Below, piece after piece: positions 1 to 9,400 of a DNA stretch of 46,547 nucleotides. How positions within the stretch are numbered: position 1 is the stretch's first letter; each line of letters begins with the position of its first letter. The notes beneath the pieces are model-generated. The model was not told the origin of the DNA and did not search any database. It saw only the letters and a list, made by a program, of their open reading frames with translations. Position numbers and translations under genes: made by a program. The DNA comes from CAYMGQ01 sp964390055 (GTDB taxonomy: Bacteria; Bacillota; Clostridia; Peptostreptococcales; Natronincolaceae): positions 1 to 46,547 of the forward strand of contig CAYMGQ010000015.1 in NCBI GenBank assembly GCA_964390055.1, read 5' to 3'.

Positions 1-1
1 A

Positions 2-823
2 GACAAGTATAGTTATGGGAATGAATATATCAAAGCTGGAGAAGACTTTCAATTAGAAATATCCTTTTATAATACTAATAAAAGACAGGACGTAAAAAAT
101 ATTAAGGTTGCTCTATCCTCAGATGGTGATGTGTTTTCACCTGTTGGTAGTAGCAATTCCCTTTTCATAGAAAAAATACCTGCCAACAGTAGGATTGTAA
201 GAAGTTTGAATTTAAAGCCTAAAATTGATGCTGAATATAAAAATCATAATATTTTTGCAGAGATAGAATATGAAGATACAAGGGGGGAAACTTATACTAG
301 CAAAGAGTTACTTGGCATCCCGGTGGTTCAAGAGGCAAATCTAGTAATGGGTGACCTTGTATTATCTGATGAGAATTTTGTAGGCATTCCCCTAGCACTA
401 TCCTTGGATTTTTATAATGCAGGGCGGGGGTTAATGCGCAATATGATCATTAGTATAGAGGGAAACTTTGATACAAATGAGGGAAGCTTATACATAGGTG
501 ACCTCCAGGCTGGAGCTAATAATTATTACGATGCTACAATTATTCCCACTAGTCCTGGAAGCCTAAAGGGCAGGATAATTTTCAATTATGATGATGAGAT
601 AGATGAACACCATACCATTGAAAAAGACTTTAATTTAGAAATAATGGAACAAGTAGAGACGCCCATGCCTGAAGATTTTCTTGAGCCAGAAGAAACGGGT
701 GGGCCTGCAAGAAAAATCAAGGGTATGGTTATTGCACTATTTATAGGTCTAGCAGCTGTAGGTGGAATTATTTTTATTAGAAGGAAGAAAAAGAAGCTGG
801 AGGAAGTGGATACATATGAATAA
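2..823 (+). CDS. CARDB-like membrane-anchored protein, 5' end missing
   Basis: The reading frame is open from base 2, so the gene starts outside the window and the GTG at 131 is internal. What remains (273 codons) looks like two beta-rich repeats resembling the CARDB/COG1361 S-layer-like fold, for example the stretch around FYNTNKRQDVKNIKV and the later LSLDFYNAGRGLMRNM. A proline- and glutamate-rich linker follows (EQVETPMPEDFLEPEE), then one C-terminal membrane segment (about 22 residues starting at MVIALFIGLAAVGG) and a basic tail RRKKKK, so the repeats should face outside. The stop overlaps the start of the next gene, an ABC permease, by 8 bases, which implies co-translation. Proteins of this kind beside MacB-like permeases are usually accessory subunits of export or envelope systems. 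The exact role is unknown. Confidence 0.75.
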   Translation, partial: DKYSYGNEYIKAGEDFQLEISFYNTNKRQDVKNIKVALSSDGDVFSPVGSSNSLFIEKIPANSRIVRSLNLKPKIDAEYKNHNIFAEIEYEDTRGETYTSKELLGIPVVQEANLVMGDLVLSDENFVGIPLALSLDFYNAGRGLMRNMIISIEGNFDTNEGSLYIGDLQAGANNYYDATIIPTSPGSLKGRIIFNYDDEIDEHHTIEKDFNLEIMEQVETPMPEDFLEPEETGGPARKIKGMVIALFIGLAAVGGIIFIRRKKKKLEEVDTYE

Positions 824-2162
824 CTTAGATCTACTTAGGATGGCTTGTGAAAATCTTTGGAGAAGGAGAACTAGAACTTTTTTGACTATCTTAGGAGTAA
901 TAATTGGCACTGGATCCATTGTTATTATGCTTTCTTTAGGGATAGCTATGGACAGGAGTTTTAAGGAGCAATTATCCTATATGGGAGATTTAAATATAAT
1001 TGAAATCTTTGATTATGGTGGCTATGATGTTTCTAGTGGAGGGGGACAGCCCAGTGATATAAATTTAGATGATAGGGCTGTGGCTAATTTCAATCAAATT
1101 CCTGGAGTGGAGGCTGTTATGCCTATAAAAACGGGACACTATAAAATGGGTTCGGGTAGAAGGGTTGGATATGTGTCTGTTATAGGAATTGATCCAAATG
1201 TGATGGATGCTTTTGATTTTAAAATAGAACGGGGCAGGTTATTGGAGTCTACTGATAAGGATGCTATGGTTTTTGGCAAGTATGTTGCCATGAATTTTTA
1301 TAATCCACGATTAAGAAACTCACATAACCCTAGGTGGGATTCGGATGAAAGCAATATTGATTTAATAAATAACAATTTGATACTAACCTCTGACATGAAT
1401 TATGGGGAAATAAGAGATGGCCTTAATAGGGAAGACAATACACCCCCGCCAAAAGTCCATAATGTTAAGGGGGTGGGCATATTAGCAGAAAGTAATAGCG
1501 AAAAGGATTATAATGCCTATATGAATATTTTTTCCTTAGAAAAGATAATTGAAGAGGATAGGAGGGCTAATAGGCAGGACAGGGATTCTAGAAATCGTAG
1601 ATTGAACACAAATAACTATGAAAGGGTTAATGTGAAAGCAGTAGATATAAATGAAGTAGAAAGAGTACAAAAATCAATCCAGGATATGGGTTATCAGACC
1701 TATAGCTTGACAGATATGCTAAAATCCATGAAGGACACATCGCGGATAATGCAAGCAATTCTAGGGGGTATAGGGGCGGTGAGCTTGTTAGTAGCGGCAA
1801 TTGGTATTACCAATACTATGATTATGAGTATTTATGAGAGGACAAGGGAAATAGGGGTGATGAAAGTGTTAGGAGCTGACCTATTGGATATTAAAAAGTT
1901 GTTTTTGGTGGAGGCAGGTTTTATAGGTTTTTGTGGTGGAATAATAGGTTTAATATTGAGTTTTGCTATTTCCTTTAGTTTAAATAAAATTAGCGGGAGT
2001 TTTTTAGGGCCCATGGATGGGGTCACTGGCATATCTGTTATCCCCATGAGTTTGGCAGGGGGAGCGGTGATTTTTGCTACTTTCATTGGAGTTATATCCG
2101 GATACTATCCGGCTAGACGAGCTATGAATCTTAGTGCATTAGATGCTATTAGGGCAGAGTAA
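816..2162 (+). CDS. MacB/FtsX-type ABC transporter permease
   Basis: 448 residues. An N-terminal membrane helix after a basic start (LWRRRTRTFLTILGVIIGTGSIVIM) leads into a large extracytoplasmic MacB-PCD domain (about residues 45-320). Three C-terminal helices form the FtsX domain, including IMSIYERTREIGVMKVLGA, the cytoplasmic coupling motif typical of this family. This 4-TM topology is that of mechanotransmission permeases such as MacB and FtsX, which change shape rather than pass substrate through the membrane. ATG 816 is chosen because GGAGG lies at 799-803 and the overlap with the upstream gene suggests coupling. An in-frame upstream start at 762 would lie inside the previous gene. No ATPase gene is visible; it is probably upstream, outside the window. 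Substrate unknown. Confidence 0.85.
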   Translation: MNNLDLLRMACENLWRRRTRTFLTILGVIIGTGSIVIMLSLGIAMDRSFKEQLSYMGDLNIIEIFDYGGYDVSSGGGQPSDINLDDRAVANFNQIPGVEAVMPIKTGHYKMGSGRRVGYVSVIGIDPNVMDAFDFKIERGRLLESTDKDAMVFGKYVAMNFYNPRLRNSHNPRWDSDESNIDLINNNLILTSDMNYGEIRDGLNREDNTPPPKVHNVKGVGILAESNSEKDYNAYMNIFSLEKIIEEDRRANRQDRDSRNRRLNTNNYERVNVKAVDINEVERVQKSIQDMGYQTYSLTDMLKSMKDTSRIMQAILGGIGAVSLLVAAIGITNTMIMSIYERTREIGVMKVLGADLLDIKKLFLVEAGFIGFCGGIIGLILSFAISFSLNKISGSFLGPMDGVTGISVIPMSLAGGAVIFATFIGVISGYYPARRAMNLSALDAIRAE

Positions 2163-2209
2163 TAAGGATTTATTGATATTTATGGTCTTTTATGGGGAGG
2201 AGAATAAAT

Positions 2210-2809
2210 TTGTTAGAAAAAGGTAGATTAGCTAAGCAAATTAACTTTATAATAGAAGTTGATAAGTTAAAAAGTGTATATAGACAAACAAGCTTGATAG
2301 ATAAATCAAGGCGAGAAAATGATGCTGAACATTCTTGGCATTTATTGATATTAGCTATGTTATTAAATGAATATGCCAACGATGATAGTCTAGATATTTC
2401 CCGTGTTATGCAAATGGTGGCAATTCATGATATTGTTGAAATTGATGCAGGGGACACCTTTGCTTATGATAGGGACAAAAATCAAGCAGATAAATTAAAA
2501 AAGGAAAGAGAGGGAGCTAAGAGAATTTTTGCCCTGCTGCCCAAGGATCAAGGACAGAATTTGTATAATTTATGGGAGGAGTTTGAGGAACAGCAAACAC
2601 CTGAGGCGAAATTTGCATCCGCCCTAGATAGAATACAACCCTTGCTACATAACTACTATACACAGGGAGGTACTTGGCTAGAACATAATGTAGATTTGGA
2701 TAGTGTTATAGAGAGATTTAAGGATGTTGCCAAGGCCTCAAAAATCTTGGGGCAACTAGTGGATCATATTATTAAGGATTCCATTAAAAGGGGATATATA
2801 AAAAAATAA
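2210..2809 (+). CDS. HD-domain phosphohydrolase (YfbR/HDDC2-like)
   Basis: 199 residues. The HD metal-binding signature is clear: RRENDAEHSWH, then MVAIHDIVEIDAGDT, then a late Asp in SALDRIQPLLHNY. This matches the YfbR/HDDC2 group, whose characterised members are 5'-deoxynucleotidases; the substrate of this protein is not proven. TTG at 2210 is preferred over ATG at 2192 because GGGGAGGA (2194-2201) falls inside the first codons of the longer version and sits 8 bases before TTG. It follows the ABC permease by 47 bases and may be read through from it. A 160-base gap separates it from the helicase. Confidence 0.8.
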   Translation: MLEKGRLAKQINFIIEVDKLKSVYRQTSLIDKSRRENDAEHSWHLLILAMLLNEYANDDSLDISRVMQMVAIHDIVEIDAGDTFAYDRDKNQADKLKKEREGAKRIFALLPKDQGQNLYNLWEEFEEQQTPEAKFASALDRIQPLLHNYYTQGGTWLEHNVDLDSVIERFKDVAKASKILGQLVDHIIKDSIKRGYIKK

Positions 2810-2863
2810 TTTAAAGGAAATAGGGATAATTTATTAAAATTAAAGTAAATTTATTGTATAAAA

Positions 2864-2891
2864 TTGCATTAAGCTTACTAAATACTAGAAT
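2864..2891 (+). promoter_or_regulatory. Possible promoter for the DEAD-box helicase gene
   Basis: TTGCAT at 2864-2869 and TAGAAT at 2886-2891 are separated by 16 bases in the very AT-rich gap before the helicase gene. AT richness makes chance matches likely. Confidence 0.35.
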
Positions 2892-2971
2892 AATATATAC
2901 TATATTTTACTAAGTTAATATATAGAATTTAGCAAATAATACAATTAAAATATAAAAGCAGGAGAGATAAA

Positions 2972-4600
2972 ATGAAAACAATCAATTTTACAGATTTAGA
3001 TGTCAATAGAAATATATTACGTGTAATAGAGGAGTTAGGTTTTGAAGCTCCAACACCCATACAAAACCAAGCATTACCTAAACTTTTTCAAGGTAGGGAT
3101 ATTATTGGACAGGCTCAAACGGGGACTGGTAAAACCGCAGCTTTTGGAATCCCTATGATTCAAAAGGTCAATCCAGAGGATAAGACAGTCCAAATATTGA
3201 TTCTAACTCCAACTAGGGAGCTTAGCATGCAGGTGGCGGATGAACTAAGGAAGCTTTCTAAATATATGCATGGGATAAAGTCTTTGGCTATATATGGAGG
3301 CCAACCAATTAATAGGCAGATAAAGGCATTGAAGCAGGGAGTACAAATAGTAGTTGGAACTCCAGGAAGATTAATTGATCATATTCGAAGAAGAACATTA
3401 AGATTAAATAATGTTATAGGTGTTGTCTTAGATGAGGCTGACCAAATGTTAGATATGGGTTTTTTGGAGGATATAGAAATTATATTGGGTAATACTCCTA
3501 AGGATAGACAGACTGCTATGTTTTCAGCTACTATTCCTAGAGAGATTGAAAAGATTGCCAAGAAATATATGAAGACACCAGAAAAGGTAAGGGTAGTGCA
3601 CAAGGAATTAACAGTACCACAAATCGAACAATACTATTTTGAGGTAAGAAACCATGAAAAGCTAGATGCATTATGCAGGGTACTAGATATGGAAGATAGT
3701 GATTTGGGTATAATTTTTTGTAGAACTAAAAAGGGAGTGGACGAACTAGTAGCAAGTTTACAGAGTAGGGGCTATTCGGTTGGAGGGTTACATGGAGACC
3801 TGAAGCAAACGCAAAGGGATAGGGTCATGAATCAATTTAGGGAAGGTGTCATTGACTTTTTGGTTGCTACTGATGTGGCGGCCCGGGGGATTGATGTGGA
3901 TGATGTGGAGTTGGTTATTAATTATGACATACCCGAGGATTTTGAATATTATGTTCATAGAATTGGTAGGACAGGCAGGGCCGGGAAGTTGGGGCTTGCT
4001 TACACCTTTGTATCAGGTAGGCAGATAAGAACACTAAAGGCCCTAGAAACCTATGCCAAAACAAGAATTAGAAGAAAGAACTTACCTACTATAAATGATA
4101 TAGCGGAAAAGCAAAGGGAAACAATAGCTAAAAAAATAGATTTGACTCTTAAAAAAGGAGGAATATCTGAATATATAAGCTTTGTTGAAAAGCTTGCCGA
4201 AGAACATAGTTCCATTGATATAGCCGCGGCTTTGATGAAGATGATAATCAATAAAAATGAGGCTGAGGCTATAGAAGTTGCAGAGGACATTGCCTGGGGT
4301 GATACAGGGGCTGAGGCGGGCATGGTAAGAATGTTCTTAAATATAGGCAAAAAACATGGAGTAAATCCTGGACACATATTAGGCGCTATTACTGGGGAGA
4401 CAGGAATTGATGGAAATCTAGTAGGAGTTATAGATATGTTTGAAGCCTTTACCTTTGTAGAGGTTCCTGAGAGATATGGACAGAAAATATTAAGGGTTAT
4501 GGATAAAAACCGCATTAAAGGCAGGACAATTAATATGGAACCTGCAAAATCACCAACTCAAAGAAGAAGAGTTAATCGTAAAACGAGAAAGAGAAGATAG
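2972..4600 (+). CDS. DEAD-box ATP-dependent RNA helicase with DbpA-type RNA-binding domain
   Basis: 542 residues. The helicase core carries the motifs in order: Q motif (FEAPTPIQNQALP), Walker A AQTGTGKT, PTREL, TPGR, DEAD (VLDEADQML), SAT, then the second RecA lobe with RGIDVDDV and HRIGRTGR. After a linker, residues about 450-525 match the DbpA RNA-binding domain (GMVRMFLNIGKKHG to RINTME-like end), and the tail is basic (RRRVNRKTRKRR). Such proteins remodel rRNA and mRNA structure in ribosome assembly and cold adaptation. The domain set resembles DeaD/CsdA more than the short DbpA/YxiN. A good RBS (AGGAGAG) precedes ATG 2972. The next gene starts 23 bases downstream. Confidence 0.93.
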   Translation: MKTINFTDLDVNRNILRVIEELGFEAPTPIQNQALPKLFQGRDIIGQAQTGTGKTAAFGIPMIQKVNPEDKTVQILILTPTRELSMQVADELRKLSKYMHGIKSLAIYGGQPINRQIKALKQGVQIVVGTPGRLIDHIRRRTLRLNNVIGVVLDEADQMLDMGFLEDIEIILGNTPKDRQTAMFSATIPREIEKIAKKYMKTPEKVRVVHKELTVPQIEQYYFEVRNHEKLDALCRVLDMEDSDLGIIFCRTKKGVDELVASLQSRGYSVGGLHGDLKQTQRDRVMNQFREGVIDFLVATDVAARGIDVDDVELVINYDIPEDFEYYVHRIGRTGRAGKLGLAYTFVSGRQIRTLKALETYAKTRIRRKNLPTINDIAEKQRETIAKKIDLTLKKGGISEYISFVEKLAEEHSSIDIAAALMKMIINKNEAEAIEVAEDIAWGDTGAEAGMVRMFLNIGKKHGVNPGHILGAITGETGIDGNLVGVIDMFEAFTFVEVPERYGQKILRVMDKNRIKGRTINMEPAKSPTQRRRVNRKTRKRR

Positions 4601-4623
4601 TTATTCTTCTGGAGGGGAATATC

Positions 4624-5385
4624 TTGAAAAGGGGATTTATAGAGCTTCCTTATTTACCAAGGGATTTAGTGGGCCTTGTATTGGTTGATAAAAGAATTAG
4701 CCAAGACGCATATAAGAGATTAAAAAAATTGGATATAAATATAATTAAAACTGTTATATGCAGTGAGTTATATGATGCTGTATGCTGTCACCCAGATATG
4801 GTTGTCACACCCATGGGTGGAAGGTTAATTGTAGTTGCACCTAATGTAGTGGGATATTATGGGCCTATATTTAGAAGGCTGGGATTTGATGTAATAGAAG
4901 GCAGAACATTTTTGGAAAGGAACTATCCTTGGAATATTGCATACAATGTTTGTAGAGTGGGAAATTTCCTAATACATAATTTAAAATATACAGATGAAAG
5001 CATATTAAAAATTGCCCAGGAAAAAAAACTAAAAAAAATTTCTGTTCCTCAAGCTTATAGCAAGTGTTCCATTATTGTTATAAATGAGAGTGCTATCATT
5101 ACCTCAGATATTAGTATACATTCAAAGGTCGGAAAATATGGTATAGATTCTTTACTAGTTAATCCAGAAGAAATTGTTTTATCAGGCTTAAACCATGGAC
5201 TTATAGGAGGAAGTTGTGGCTTTTTGAATAAAGACTTGTTGGGGTTTTTTGGTGACATTAGACACCTGAAGAATTATAAAGAAATTAAAGGATTTTTAGA
5301 AAAGTATAATAAAAAATACATCCTATTGGAAGATAATAGACTACAGGATTTGGGAAGTTTAATTCCCTTAAAAGAAGTTTATTAA
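4624..5385 (+). CDS. GME-fold (pentein) protein, DUF6873-like
   Basis: 253 residues. I recognise it, with moderate confidence, as the clostridial DUF6873 family assigned to the guanidino-modifying enzyme (pentein) fold. Visible support: an early CCHPDMVVTPMGG strand-turn unit, repeated short beta units, and a C-terminal NHGLIGGSCGFL where His and Cys stand as in the His/Cys catalytic pairs of arginine deiminase-type enzymes. The substrate is unknown. It starts at TTG 4624 behind GGAGGGGAA. The stop codon abuts the TTG of ytxC, so the two are probably co-translated. Confidence 0.65.
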   Translation: MKRGFIELPYLPRDLVGLVLVDKRISQDAYKRLKKLDINIIKTVICSELYDAVCCHPDMVVTPMGGRLIVVAPNVVGYYGPIFRRLGFDVIEGRTFLERNYPWNIAYNVCRVGNFLIHNLKYTDESILKIAQEKKLKKISVPQAYSKCSIIVINESAIITSDISIHSKVGKYGIDSLLVNPEEIVLSGLNHGLIGGSCGFLNKDLLGFFGDIRHLKNYKEIKGFLEKYNKKYILLEDNRLQDLGSLIPLKEVY

Positions 5386-6378
5386 TTGCAATTTTATGTA
5401 TCCTTATATAAAGAATATGATACTTATTTAAACATATACTACTACTACAGCGGAAAGGAGGCTTCAATTTTGTATATACTATCCATTGTGTTGGAAAACC
5501 ATCCTCATAAGTTCACCAGCATTTTAAATAAGCAGATTAAACCCTTGGTAAAGGAAGACATTAAAATAAATGAGTATATTATTAAACATGATAATTTTTA
5601 TGTTATAGAATACAGAGGAGAACTTAAGGGAAAAACTAATTATTTATTTGATGATTATATAAATATGTTTAAATATTGTATTGCAAACACAATTTATGAA
5701 TTTATTAAAATACATGAAGAAACCTATTTTTTAAATAAAATTATTGATTATGATTATTATTACTTCAATAATAAAGAGAAAAATGAAATTAAAAACAATA
5801 TAAAAAAAATATTAGAAAAGGAAGAAAAAAACCCACTATTAAAAGGCAGATACAAGCAAGATAAATATGCAGTAATAGAAAATATTATAGACTATTTTGA
5901 AGAAAATAACTCTATTAATTTAAGGGGTTTTGTTATATTTAGATTAAAGACCTATTTAATGGGGCTCCAGCAAATAATAGAATATGGGGTAGAGGAATTT
6001 TTAATGAATCGAGAGTTTAATGAGTTTATAAAACTCCTTAAATATTTTGTCGATATTCAAGAACCCAAAATTGATACAGTCCACTTGTTACTAAAAGCGG
6101 AGAACAAACATAAATTATATGATAAATATGGTAAATTAATAGATGATAATTACCTACAACTAATAGCTGCTGAAATCATAGACAAAGATATAAATTATGA
6201 AGACTTACTTATTAGTTCATTAATAACTATTGCACCTAGGAAACTTTTTATCCATAAAATTTCTAAGTTTGCAGATACTGAACTAATAAAGACCCTATCA
6301 AAAATTTTTGTTGATAGAATCAAAATTTGTGATGGATGTAACTGGTGCAATATAAAAGCTCAAGCAAAAAAAGAATAA
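5386..6378 (+). CDS. ytxC: Putative sporulation protein YtxC
   Basis: 330 residues, very Lys/Ile/Asn/Tyr-rich. It matches the YtxC family by its central block (EFNEFIKLLKYFVDIQEPKID), the segment ending in an L-L-I-S-S-L-I-T-IAPRKL unit, and a C-terminal cysteine cluster ICDGCNWC. In Bacillus ytxC also sits near thrS, as here. The molecular function is not known; the family is confined to spore-formers and relatives. TTG 5386 directly follows the preceding stop but has a weak RBS. A much better RBS (AAAGGAGG, about 5454-5461) lies 8 bases before an in-frame TTG at 5470, giving a 302-residue form. I keep the longer form because residues 2-28 look coding, but the shorter is possible. A terminator follows. 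Confidence 0.75.
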   Translation: MQFYVSLYKEYDTYLNIYYYYSGKEASILYILSIVLENHPHKFTSILNKQIKPLVKEDIKINEYIIKHDNFYVIEYRGELKGKTNYLFDDYINMFKYCIANTIYEFIKIHEETYFLNKIIDYDYYYFNNKEKNEIKNNIKKILEKEEKNPLLKGRYKQDKYAVIENIIDYFEENNSINLRGFVIFRLKTYLMGLQQIIEYGVEEFLMNREFNEFIKLLKYFVDIQEPKIDTVHLLLKAENKHKLYDKYGKLIDDNYLQLIAAEIIDKDINYEDLLISSLITIAPRKLFIHKISKFADTELIKTLSKIFVDRIKICDGCNWCNIKAQAKKE

Positions 6379-6379
6379 A

Positions 6380-6410
6380 AAGTCTCCTATAATAAAGGGG
6401 GCTTTTTTTA
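6380..6410 (+). terminator. Rho-independent terminator after ytxC
   Basis: Nine-base arms AAGTCTCCT and AGGGGGCTT (two G-U pairs) flank a 7-base loop and run into seven Ts. Confidence 0.85.
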
Positions 6411-6493
6411 TTTGCAATGGATACATAAAATGATATAATAATTAAGAATTAAAATAAGAACCCATCTGTTTGAACAAAAGAAGAGGTGAAATA

Positions 6494-7099
6494 ATGAACT
6501 ATATAACATTGTTGCTGCTTGCATCAATAGGAGCCCTCATTGGTTGGGTAACCAATTTAATAGCAATTAAATTATTATTCAGACCCTTTGAGTCTATTGA
6601 GATACCAAAATTGAATATAAAAATACAAGGTCTAATACCTAAAAGAAGAATGGAGGTAGCCACTAGCATAGGGGAGACGATAGAAAATGACCTAGTATCT
6701 ATTGAAGATATCATATCTAGATTAATGGATACCCACAATAAGGAAGAAGTATCTCTTCTTATAAAAAACAAAATAAATAATATTATAAATCAACGACTAC
6801 CTGTGATTATACCATCATCTATAAGGGAAATGATTAAGAAATATATAGAAGATATTATAAAACAGGAGGGGGATAGTATCATGTCAGAAATTATGGACAC
6901 CTTTATGGACAATGGCAAATCGACTATACAGCTGGCCCAAATGATTGAGGATAAGATCAACGAATTTCCCCTAGATAAATTGGAGCAAGTGGTACTTAAC
7001 ATTGCCAAAGAAGAATTAAAACATATAGAAATTCTGGGTGGAGTTTTAGGCTTTATAATTGGATTATTGCAGGGAGCTATTGTAGTTTTATTAGTTTGA
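6494..7099 (+). CDS. DUF445 family membrane protein
   Basis: 201 residues. An N-terminal membrane helix carries the hallmark of DUF445 (ALIGWVTNLIAIKLLFRPFE), followed by a cytoplasmic helical region with a KIQGLIPKRR motif, and a C-terminal helix (LGGVLGFIIGLLQGAIVVLLV). Typical of the YheB-like proteins found in Firmicutes; function unknown. YheB is sometimes linked to sporulation, but nothing here shows that. ATG 6494 is chosen because AGAGGTG sits just upstream; the ATG at 6470 lacks an RBS. It stands alone between two terminator/promoter regions. Confidence 0.85.
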   Translation: MNYITLLLLASIGALIGWVTNLIAIKLLFRPFESIEIPKLNIKIQGLIPKRRMEVATSIGETIENDLVSIEDIISRLMDTHNKEEVSLLIKNKINNIINQRLPVIIPSSIREMIKKYIEDIIKQEGDSIMSEIMDTFMDNGKSTIQLAQMIEDKINEFPLDKLEQVVLNIAKEELKHIEILGGVLGFIIGLLQGAIVVLLV

Positions 7100-7154
7100 T
7101 ACTTTAAATCAGAATTTTCATAGGTATTGTTAGACTAATATATGGGGAAAATAG

Positions 7155-7183
7155 TTGACAAGCATTATCAAAAAAAGTATAAT
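7155..7183 (+). promoter_or_regulatory. Housekeeping promoter of thrS
   Basis: TTGACA (7155-7160) and TATAAT (7178-7183) are perfect sigma-A hexamers with a 17-base spacer. Transcription should start near 7190, just before the T-box leader. Confidence 0.93.
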
Positions 7184-7194
7184 ATTTAAAACAT

Positions 7195-7442
7195 AATAAA
7201 TTGGCAATCATGAGGAGGAGTAAATCAAACCCAATACCTAGAGAGAAAGCATCCTGGCTGAAAATGTTTTTGTATATGGAATGATTGAAGACCAACCTCT
7301 AGCTGTTTCCGATTGTTTATATCAGATTAAAGGAAAACCGTTGACAACGTTATAGTTAATAATGAGGTGGATTTTATCAATTTAGGTGGAACCGCGGGTG
7401 AATATATCCCTCGTCCTAATTATATAGGAAGAGGGGTTTTTT
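7195..7442 (+). promoter_or_regulatory. T-box leader, threonine specific (thrS)
   Basis: The T-box core AGGTGGAACCGCGG is at 7384-7397. An intrinsic terminator follows (arms 7407-7417 and 7426-7436, then a T run to 7442). Stem I features are readable: AGAGAGAA near 7240, GGCTGAAA near 7257, and the specifier context TTGAAG-ACC-AAC with the threonine codon ACC at 7291-7293. Uncharged tRNA-Thr should bind the specifier and the TGGA bulge, stabilise the antiterminator and allow thrS transcription. Confidence 0.95.
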
Positions 7443-7480
7443 GTATTTAATAAAATATTTATAGGTTAGGAGGACTTGTA

Positions 7481-9394
7481 ATGAAAAAAATAGAAATAAG
7501 CTTAAAAGATGGAAGTCTCAAAGTGGTTCCTAAGGGAACGACAATCTATGATATTGCAAGAGATATAAGTGAAGGATTAGCTAGGGTTGCCATAGGCGCT
7601 GAATTTAATGGGAAGATTACAGATTTATCCTATAAGGTGGAGGAGAATGGTAGTTTAAACATCTTAAAATTTGAAGATGAGGATGGCAAGGAGTTTCTTA
7701 GGCATACAAGTGCACATATACTAGCCCAGGCAGTAAAGCGTCTATATCCTGAGGCTAAACTTGCCATTGGTCCAGCAATAGAAAATGGATTTTATTACGA
7801 TTTTGACCTAGACTATAAGTTTACTCCAGAGGATCTAGAAGAAATCGAAAAAGAAATGAAAAAGATTATAGATGAAAAATTACAATTAGAAAGATTTGAA
7901 CTCCCTAGGGATAAGGCTATCCAATTAATGGAGGAATTAGGTGAGGATTATAAAATTGAGTTAATAAATGAATTGCCCCAGGGAGAAAGCATATCTTTTT
8001 ATAGACAGGGAGAATTTGTAGATTTGTGTGCTGGGCCTCATGTTATGTCTACTGATAGGGTAAAGGCCTTTAAATTGCTCAATGTTGCAGGAGCTTATTG
8101 GCGTGGGGATGAAAATAAGACCATGCTTCAAAGAATTTATGGAACTTCCTTTGAAAGGAAAAAGGATTTAGATGAATATTTACACAAACTGGAGGAAGCC
8201 AAGAAAAGAGATCATAGAAAAATAGGCAGAGAACTGGATTTATTCAGCCTACATGAAGAAGGACCAGGATTCCCCTTCTTTCATCCTAAGGGGATGGTTA
8301 TTAGGAATGAACTTGAAAATCTATGGAGAAGAGAACATGTTAAAAGGGGTTATGAAGAAATAAAAACACCAGTAATTTTGAGCGAAGAATTGTGGCATAG
8401 GTCTGGGCACTGGGCACATTATAAAGAAAATATGTATTTTACGTCAATAGATGAGGAAAATTATGCCGTTAAACCCATGAACTGTCCAGGGGCTATATTA
8501 ATGTATAAAAGGAAAATGCATAGCTATAGAGATTTGCCAATACGGATGGGCGAATTAGGATTGGTACATCGGCATGAACTATCTGGAGCTTTACATGGCT
8601 TAATGAGAGTTAGATGCTTCACCCAGGATGATGCACATATTTTTATGCTACCTGAGCAAATTAAGGATGAGATAGTAGGGGTAATTAAATTTGTGGATTA
8701 TCTCTATAAGATTTTTGGTTTTAACTATCACATTGAATTATCTACCAAACCTGAAAATTCAATGGGTACAGATAAAGAATGGGATCTAGCAACTAAGGGA
8801 TTAAAGGATGCTTTAGAAAGCCAAAATCTAGAATATAAAATTAACGAAGGGGATGGGGCTTTTTATGGGCCTAAAATTGATTTTCATCTGGAAGATTGCC
8901 TAGGGAGGACATGGCAATGTGGGACTATCCAATTGGATTTTCAGATGCCCCAAAGGTTTGATATTAGTTATATTGGAGAGGATGGAGATAGACACCGTCC
9001 TATAATGATACACAGGGTAATTTTTGGAAGCATAGAAAGATTTATTGGTATCTTAATTGAACATTATGCTGGTAGATTTCCAACTTGGATAGCACCTACT
9101 CAAGTCAAAATTTTACCCATTACTGACAAACATCATTCCTATGCCCAGAAACTCAAGGAGCAAATGGAGAAAAAGGGAATTAGAGTAGAAGTAGACCTGC
9201 GAAATGAAAAAGTAGGTTATAAGATAAGGGAGGCACAGCTTGCAAGAGTTCCCTATATGTTAATTGTTGGGGACAAGGAAATAGAAGCCCAGTCTGTGGC
9301 AGTAAGGTCTAGGGATAAGGGCCAACTTGCTAGCACAAAAATAGAAAAATTCATACAAGACATTGAACATGAAATTAAAAATAAAAAAATCTAA
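7481..9394 (+). CDS. thrS: Threonine-tRNA ligase
   Basis: 637 residues, full length. Order of domains: TGS (about 1-61), the zinc-independent editing domain with the HTSAHILAQAVKRL and DLCAGPHV motifs, class II catalytic core with motif 2 (RHELSGALHGLMRVRCFTQDDAH, here split by the usual residues), the zinc-binding Cys and His residues (MNCPGAILMYK, HIFM), motif 3 (MIHRVIFGSIERFIGILIEHY) and the anticodon-binding C-terminal domain. It charges tRNA-Thr in the cytoplasm. The RBS TTAGGAGGA (7466-7473) lies seven bases before ATG. Expression is controlled by the T-box above. A strong terminator follows, shared with the convergent protease gene. Confidence 0.98.
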   Translation: MKKIEISLKDGSLKVVPKGTTIYDIARDISEGLARVAIGAEFNGKITDLSYKVEENGSLNILKFEDEDGKEFLRHTSAHILAQAVKRLYPEAKLAIGPAIENGFYYDFDLDYKFTPEDLEEIEKEMKKIIDEKLQLERFELPRDKAIQLMEELGEDYKIELINELPQGESISFYRQGEFVDLCAGPHVMSTDRVKAFKLLNVAGAYWRGDENKTMLQRIYGTSFERKKDLDEYLHKLEEAKKRDHRKIGRELDLFSLHEEGPGFPFFHPKGMVIRNELENLWRREHVKRGYEEIKTPVILSEELWHRSGHWAHYKENMYFTSIDEENYAVKPMNCPGAILMYKRKMHSYRDLPIRMGELGLVHRHELSGALHGLMRVRCFTQDDAHIFMLPEQIKDEIVGVIKFVDYLYKIFGFNYHIELSTKPENSMGTDKEWDLATKGLKDALESQNLEYKINEGDGAFYGPKIDFHLEDCLGRTWQCGTIQLDFQMPQRFDISYIGEDGDRHRPIMIHRVIFGSIERFIGILIEHYAGRFPTWIAPTQVKILPITDKHHSYAQKLKEQMEKKGIRVEVDLRNEKVGYKIREAQLARVPYMLIVGDKEIEAQSVAVRSRDKGQLASTKIEKFIQDIEHEIKNKKI

Positions 9395-9400
9395 TCCAAT

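Noticed and set aside
131..823. GTG 131 as the start of the first gene
   Set aside because: The frame is open back to base 2 with protein-like sequence, so the start is outside the window.
4051..4515. Long minus-strand open frame opposite the helicase
   Set aside because: It lies wholly inside a well-supported gene, has a biased composition of antisense type and no RBS.
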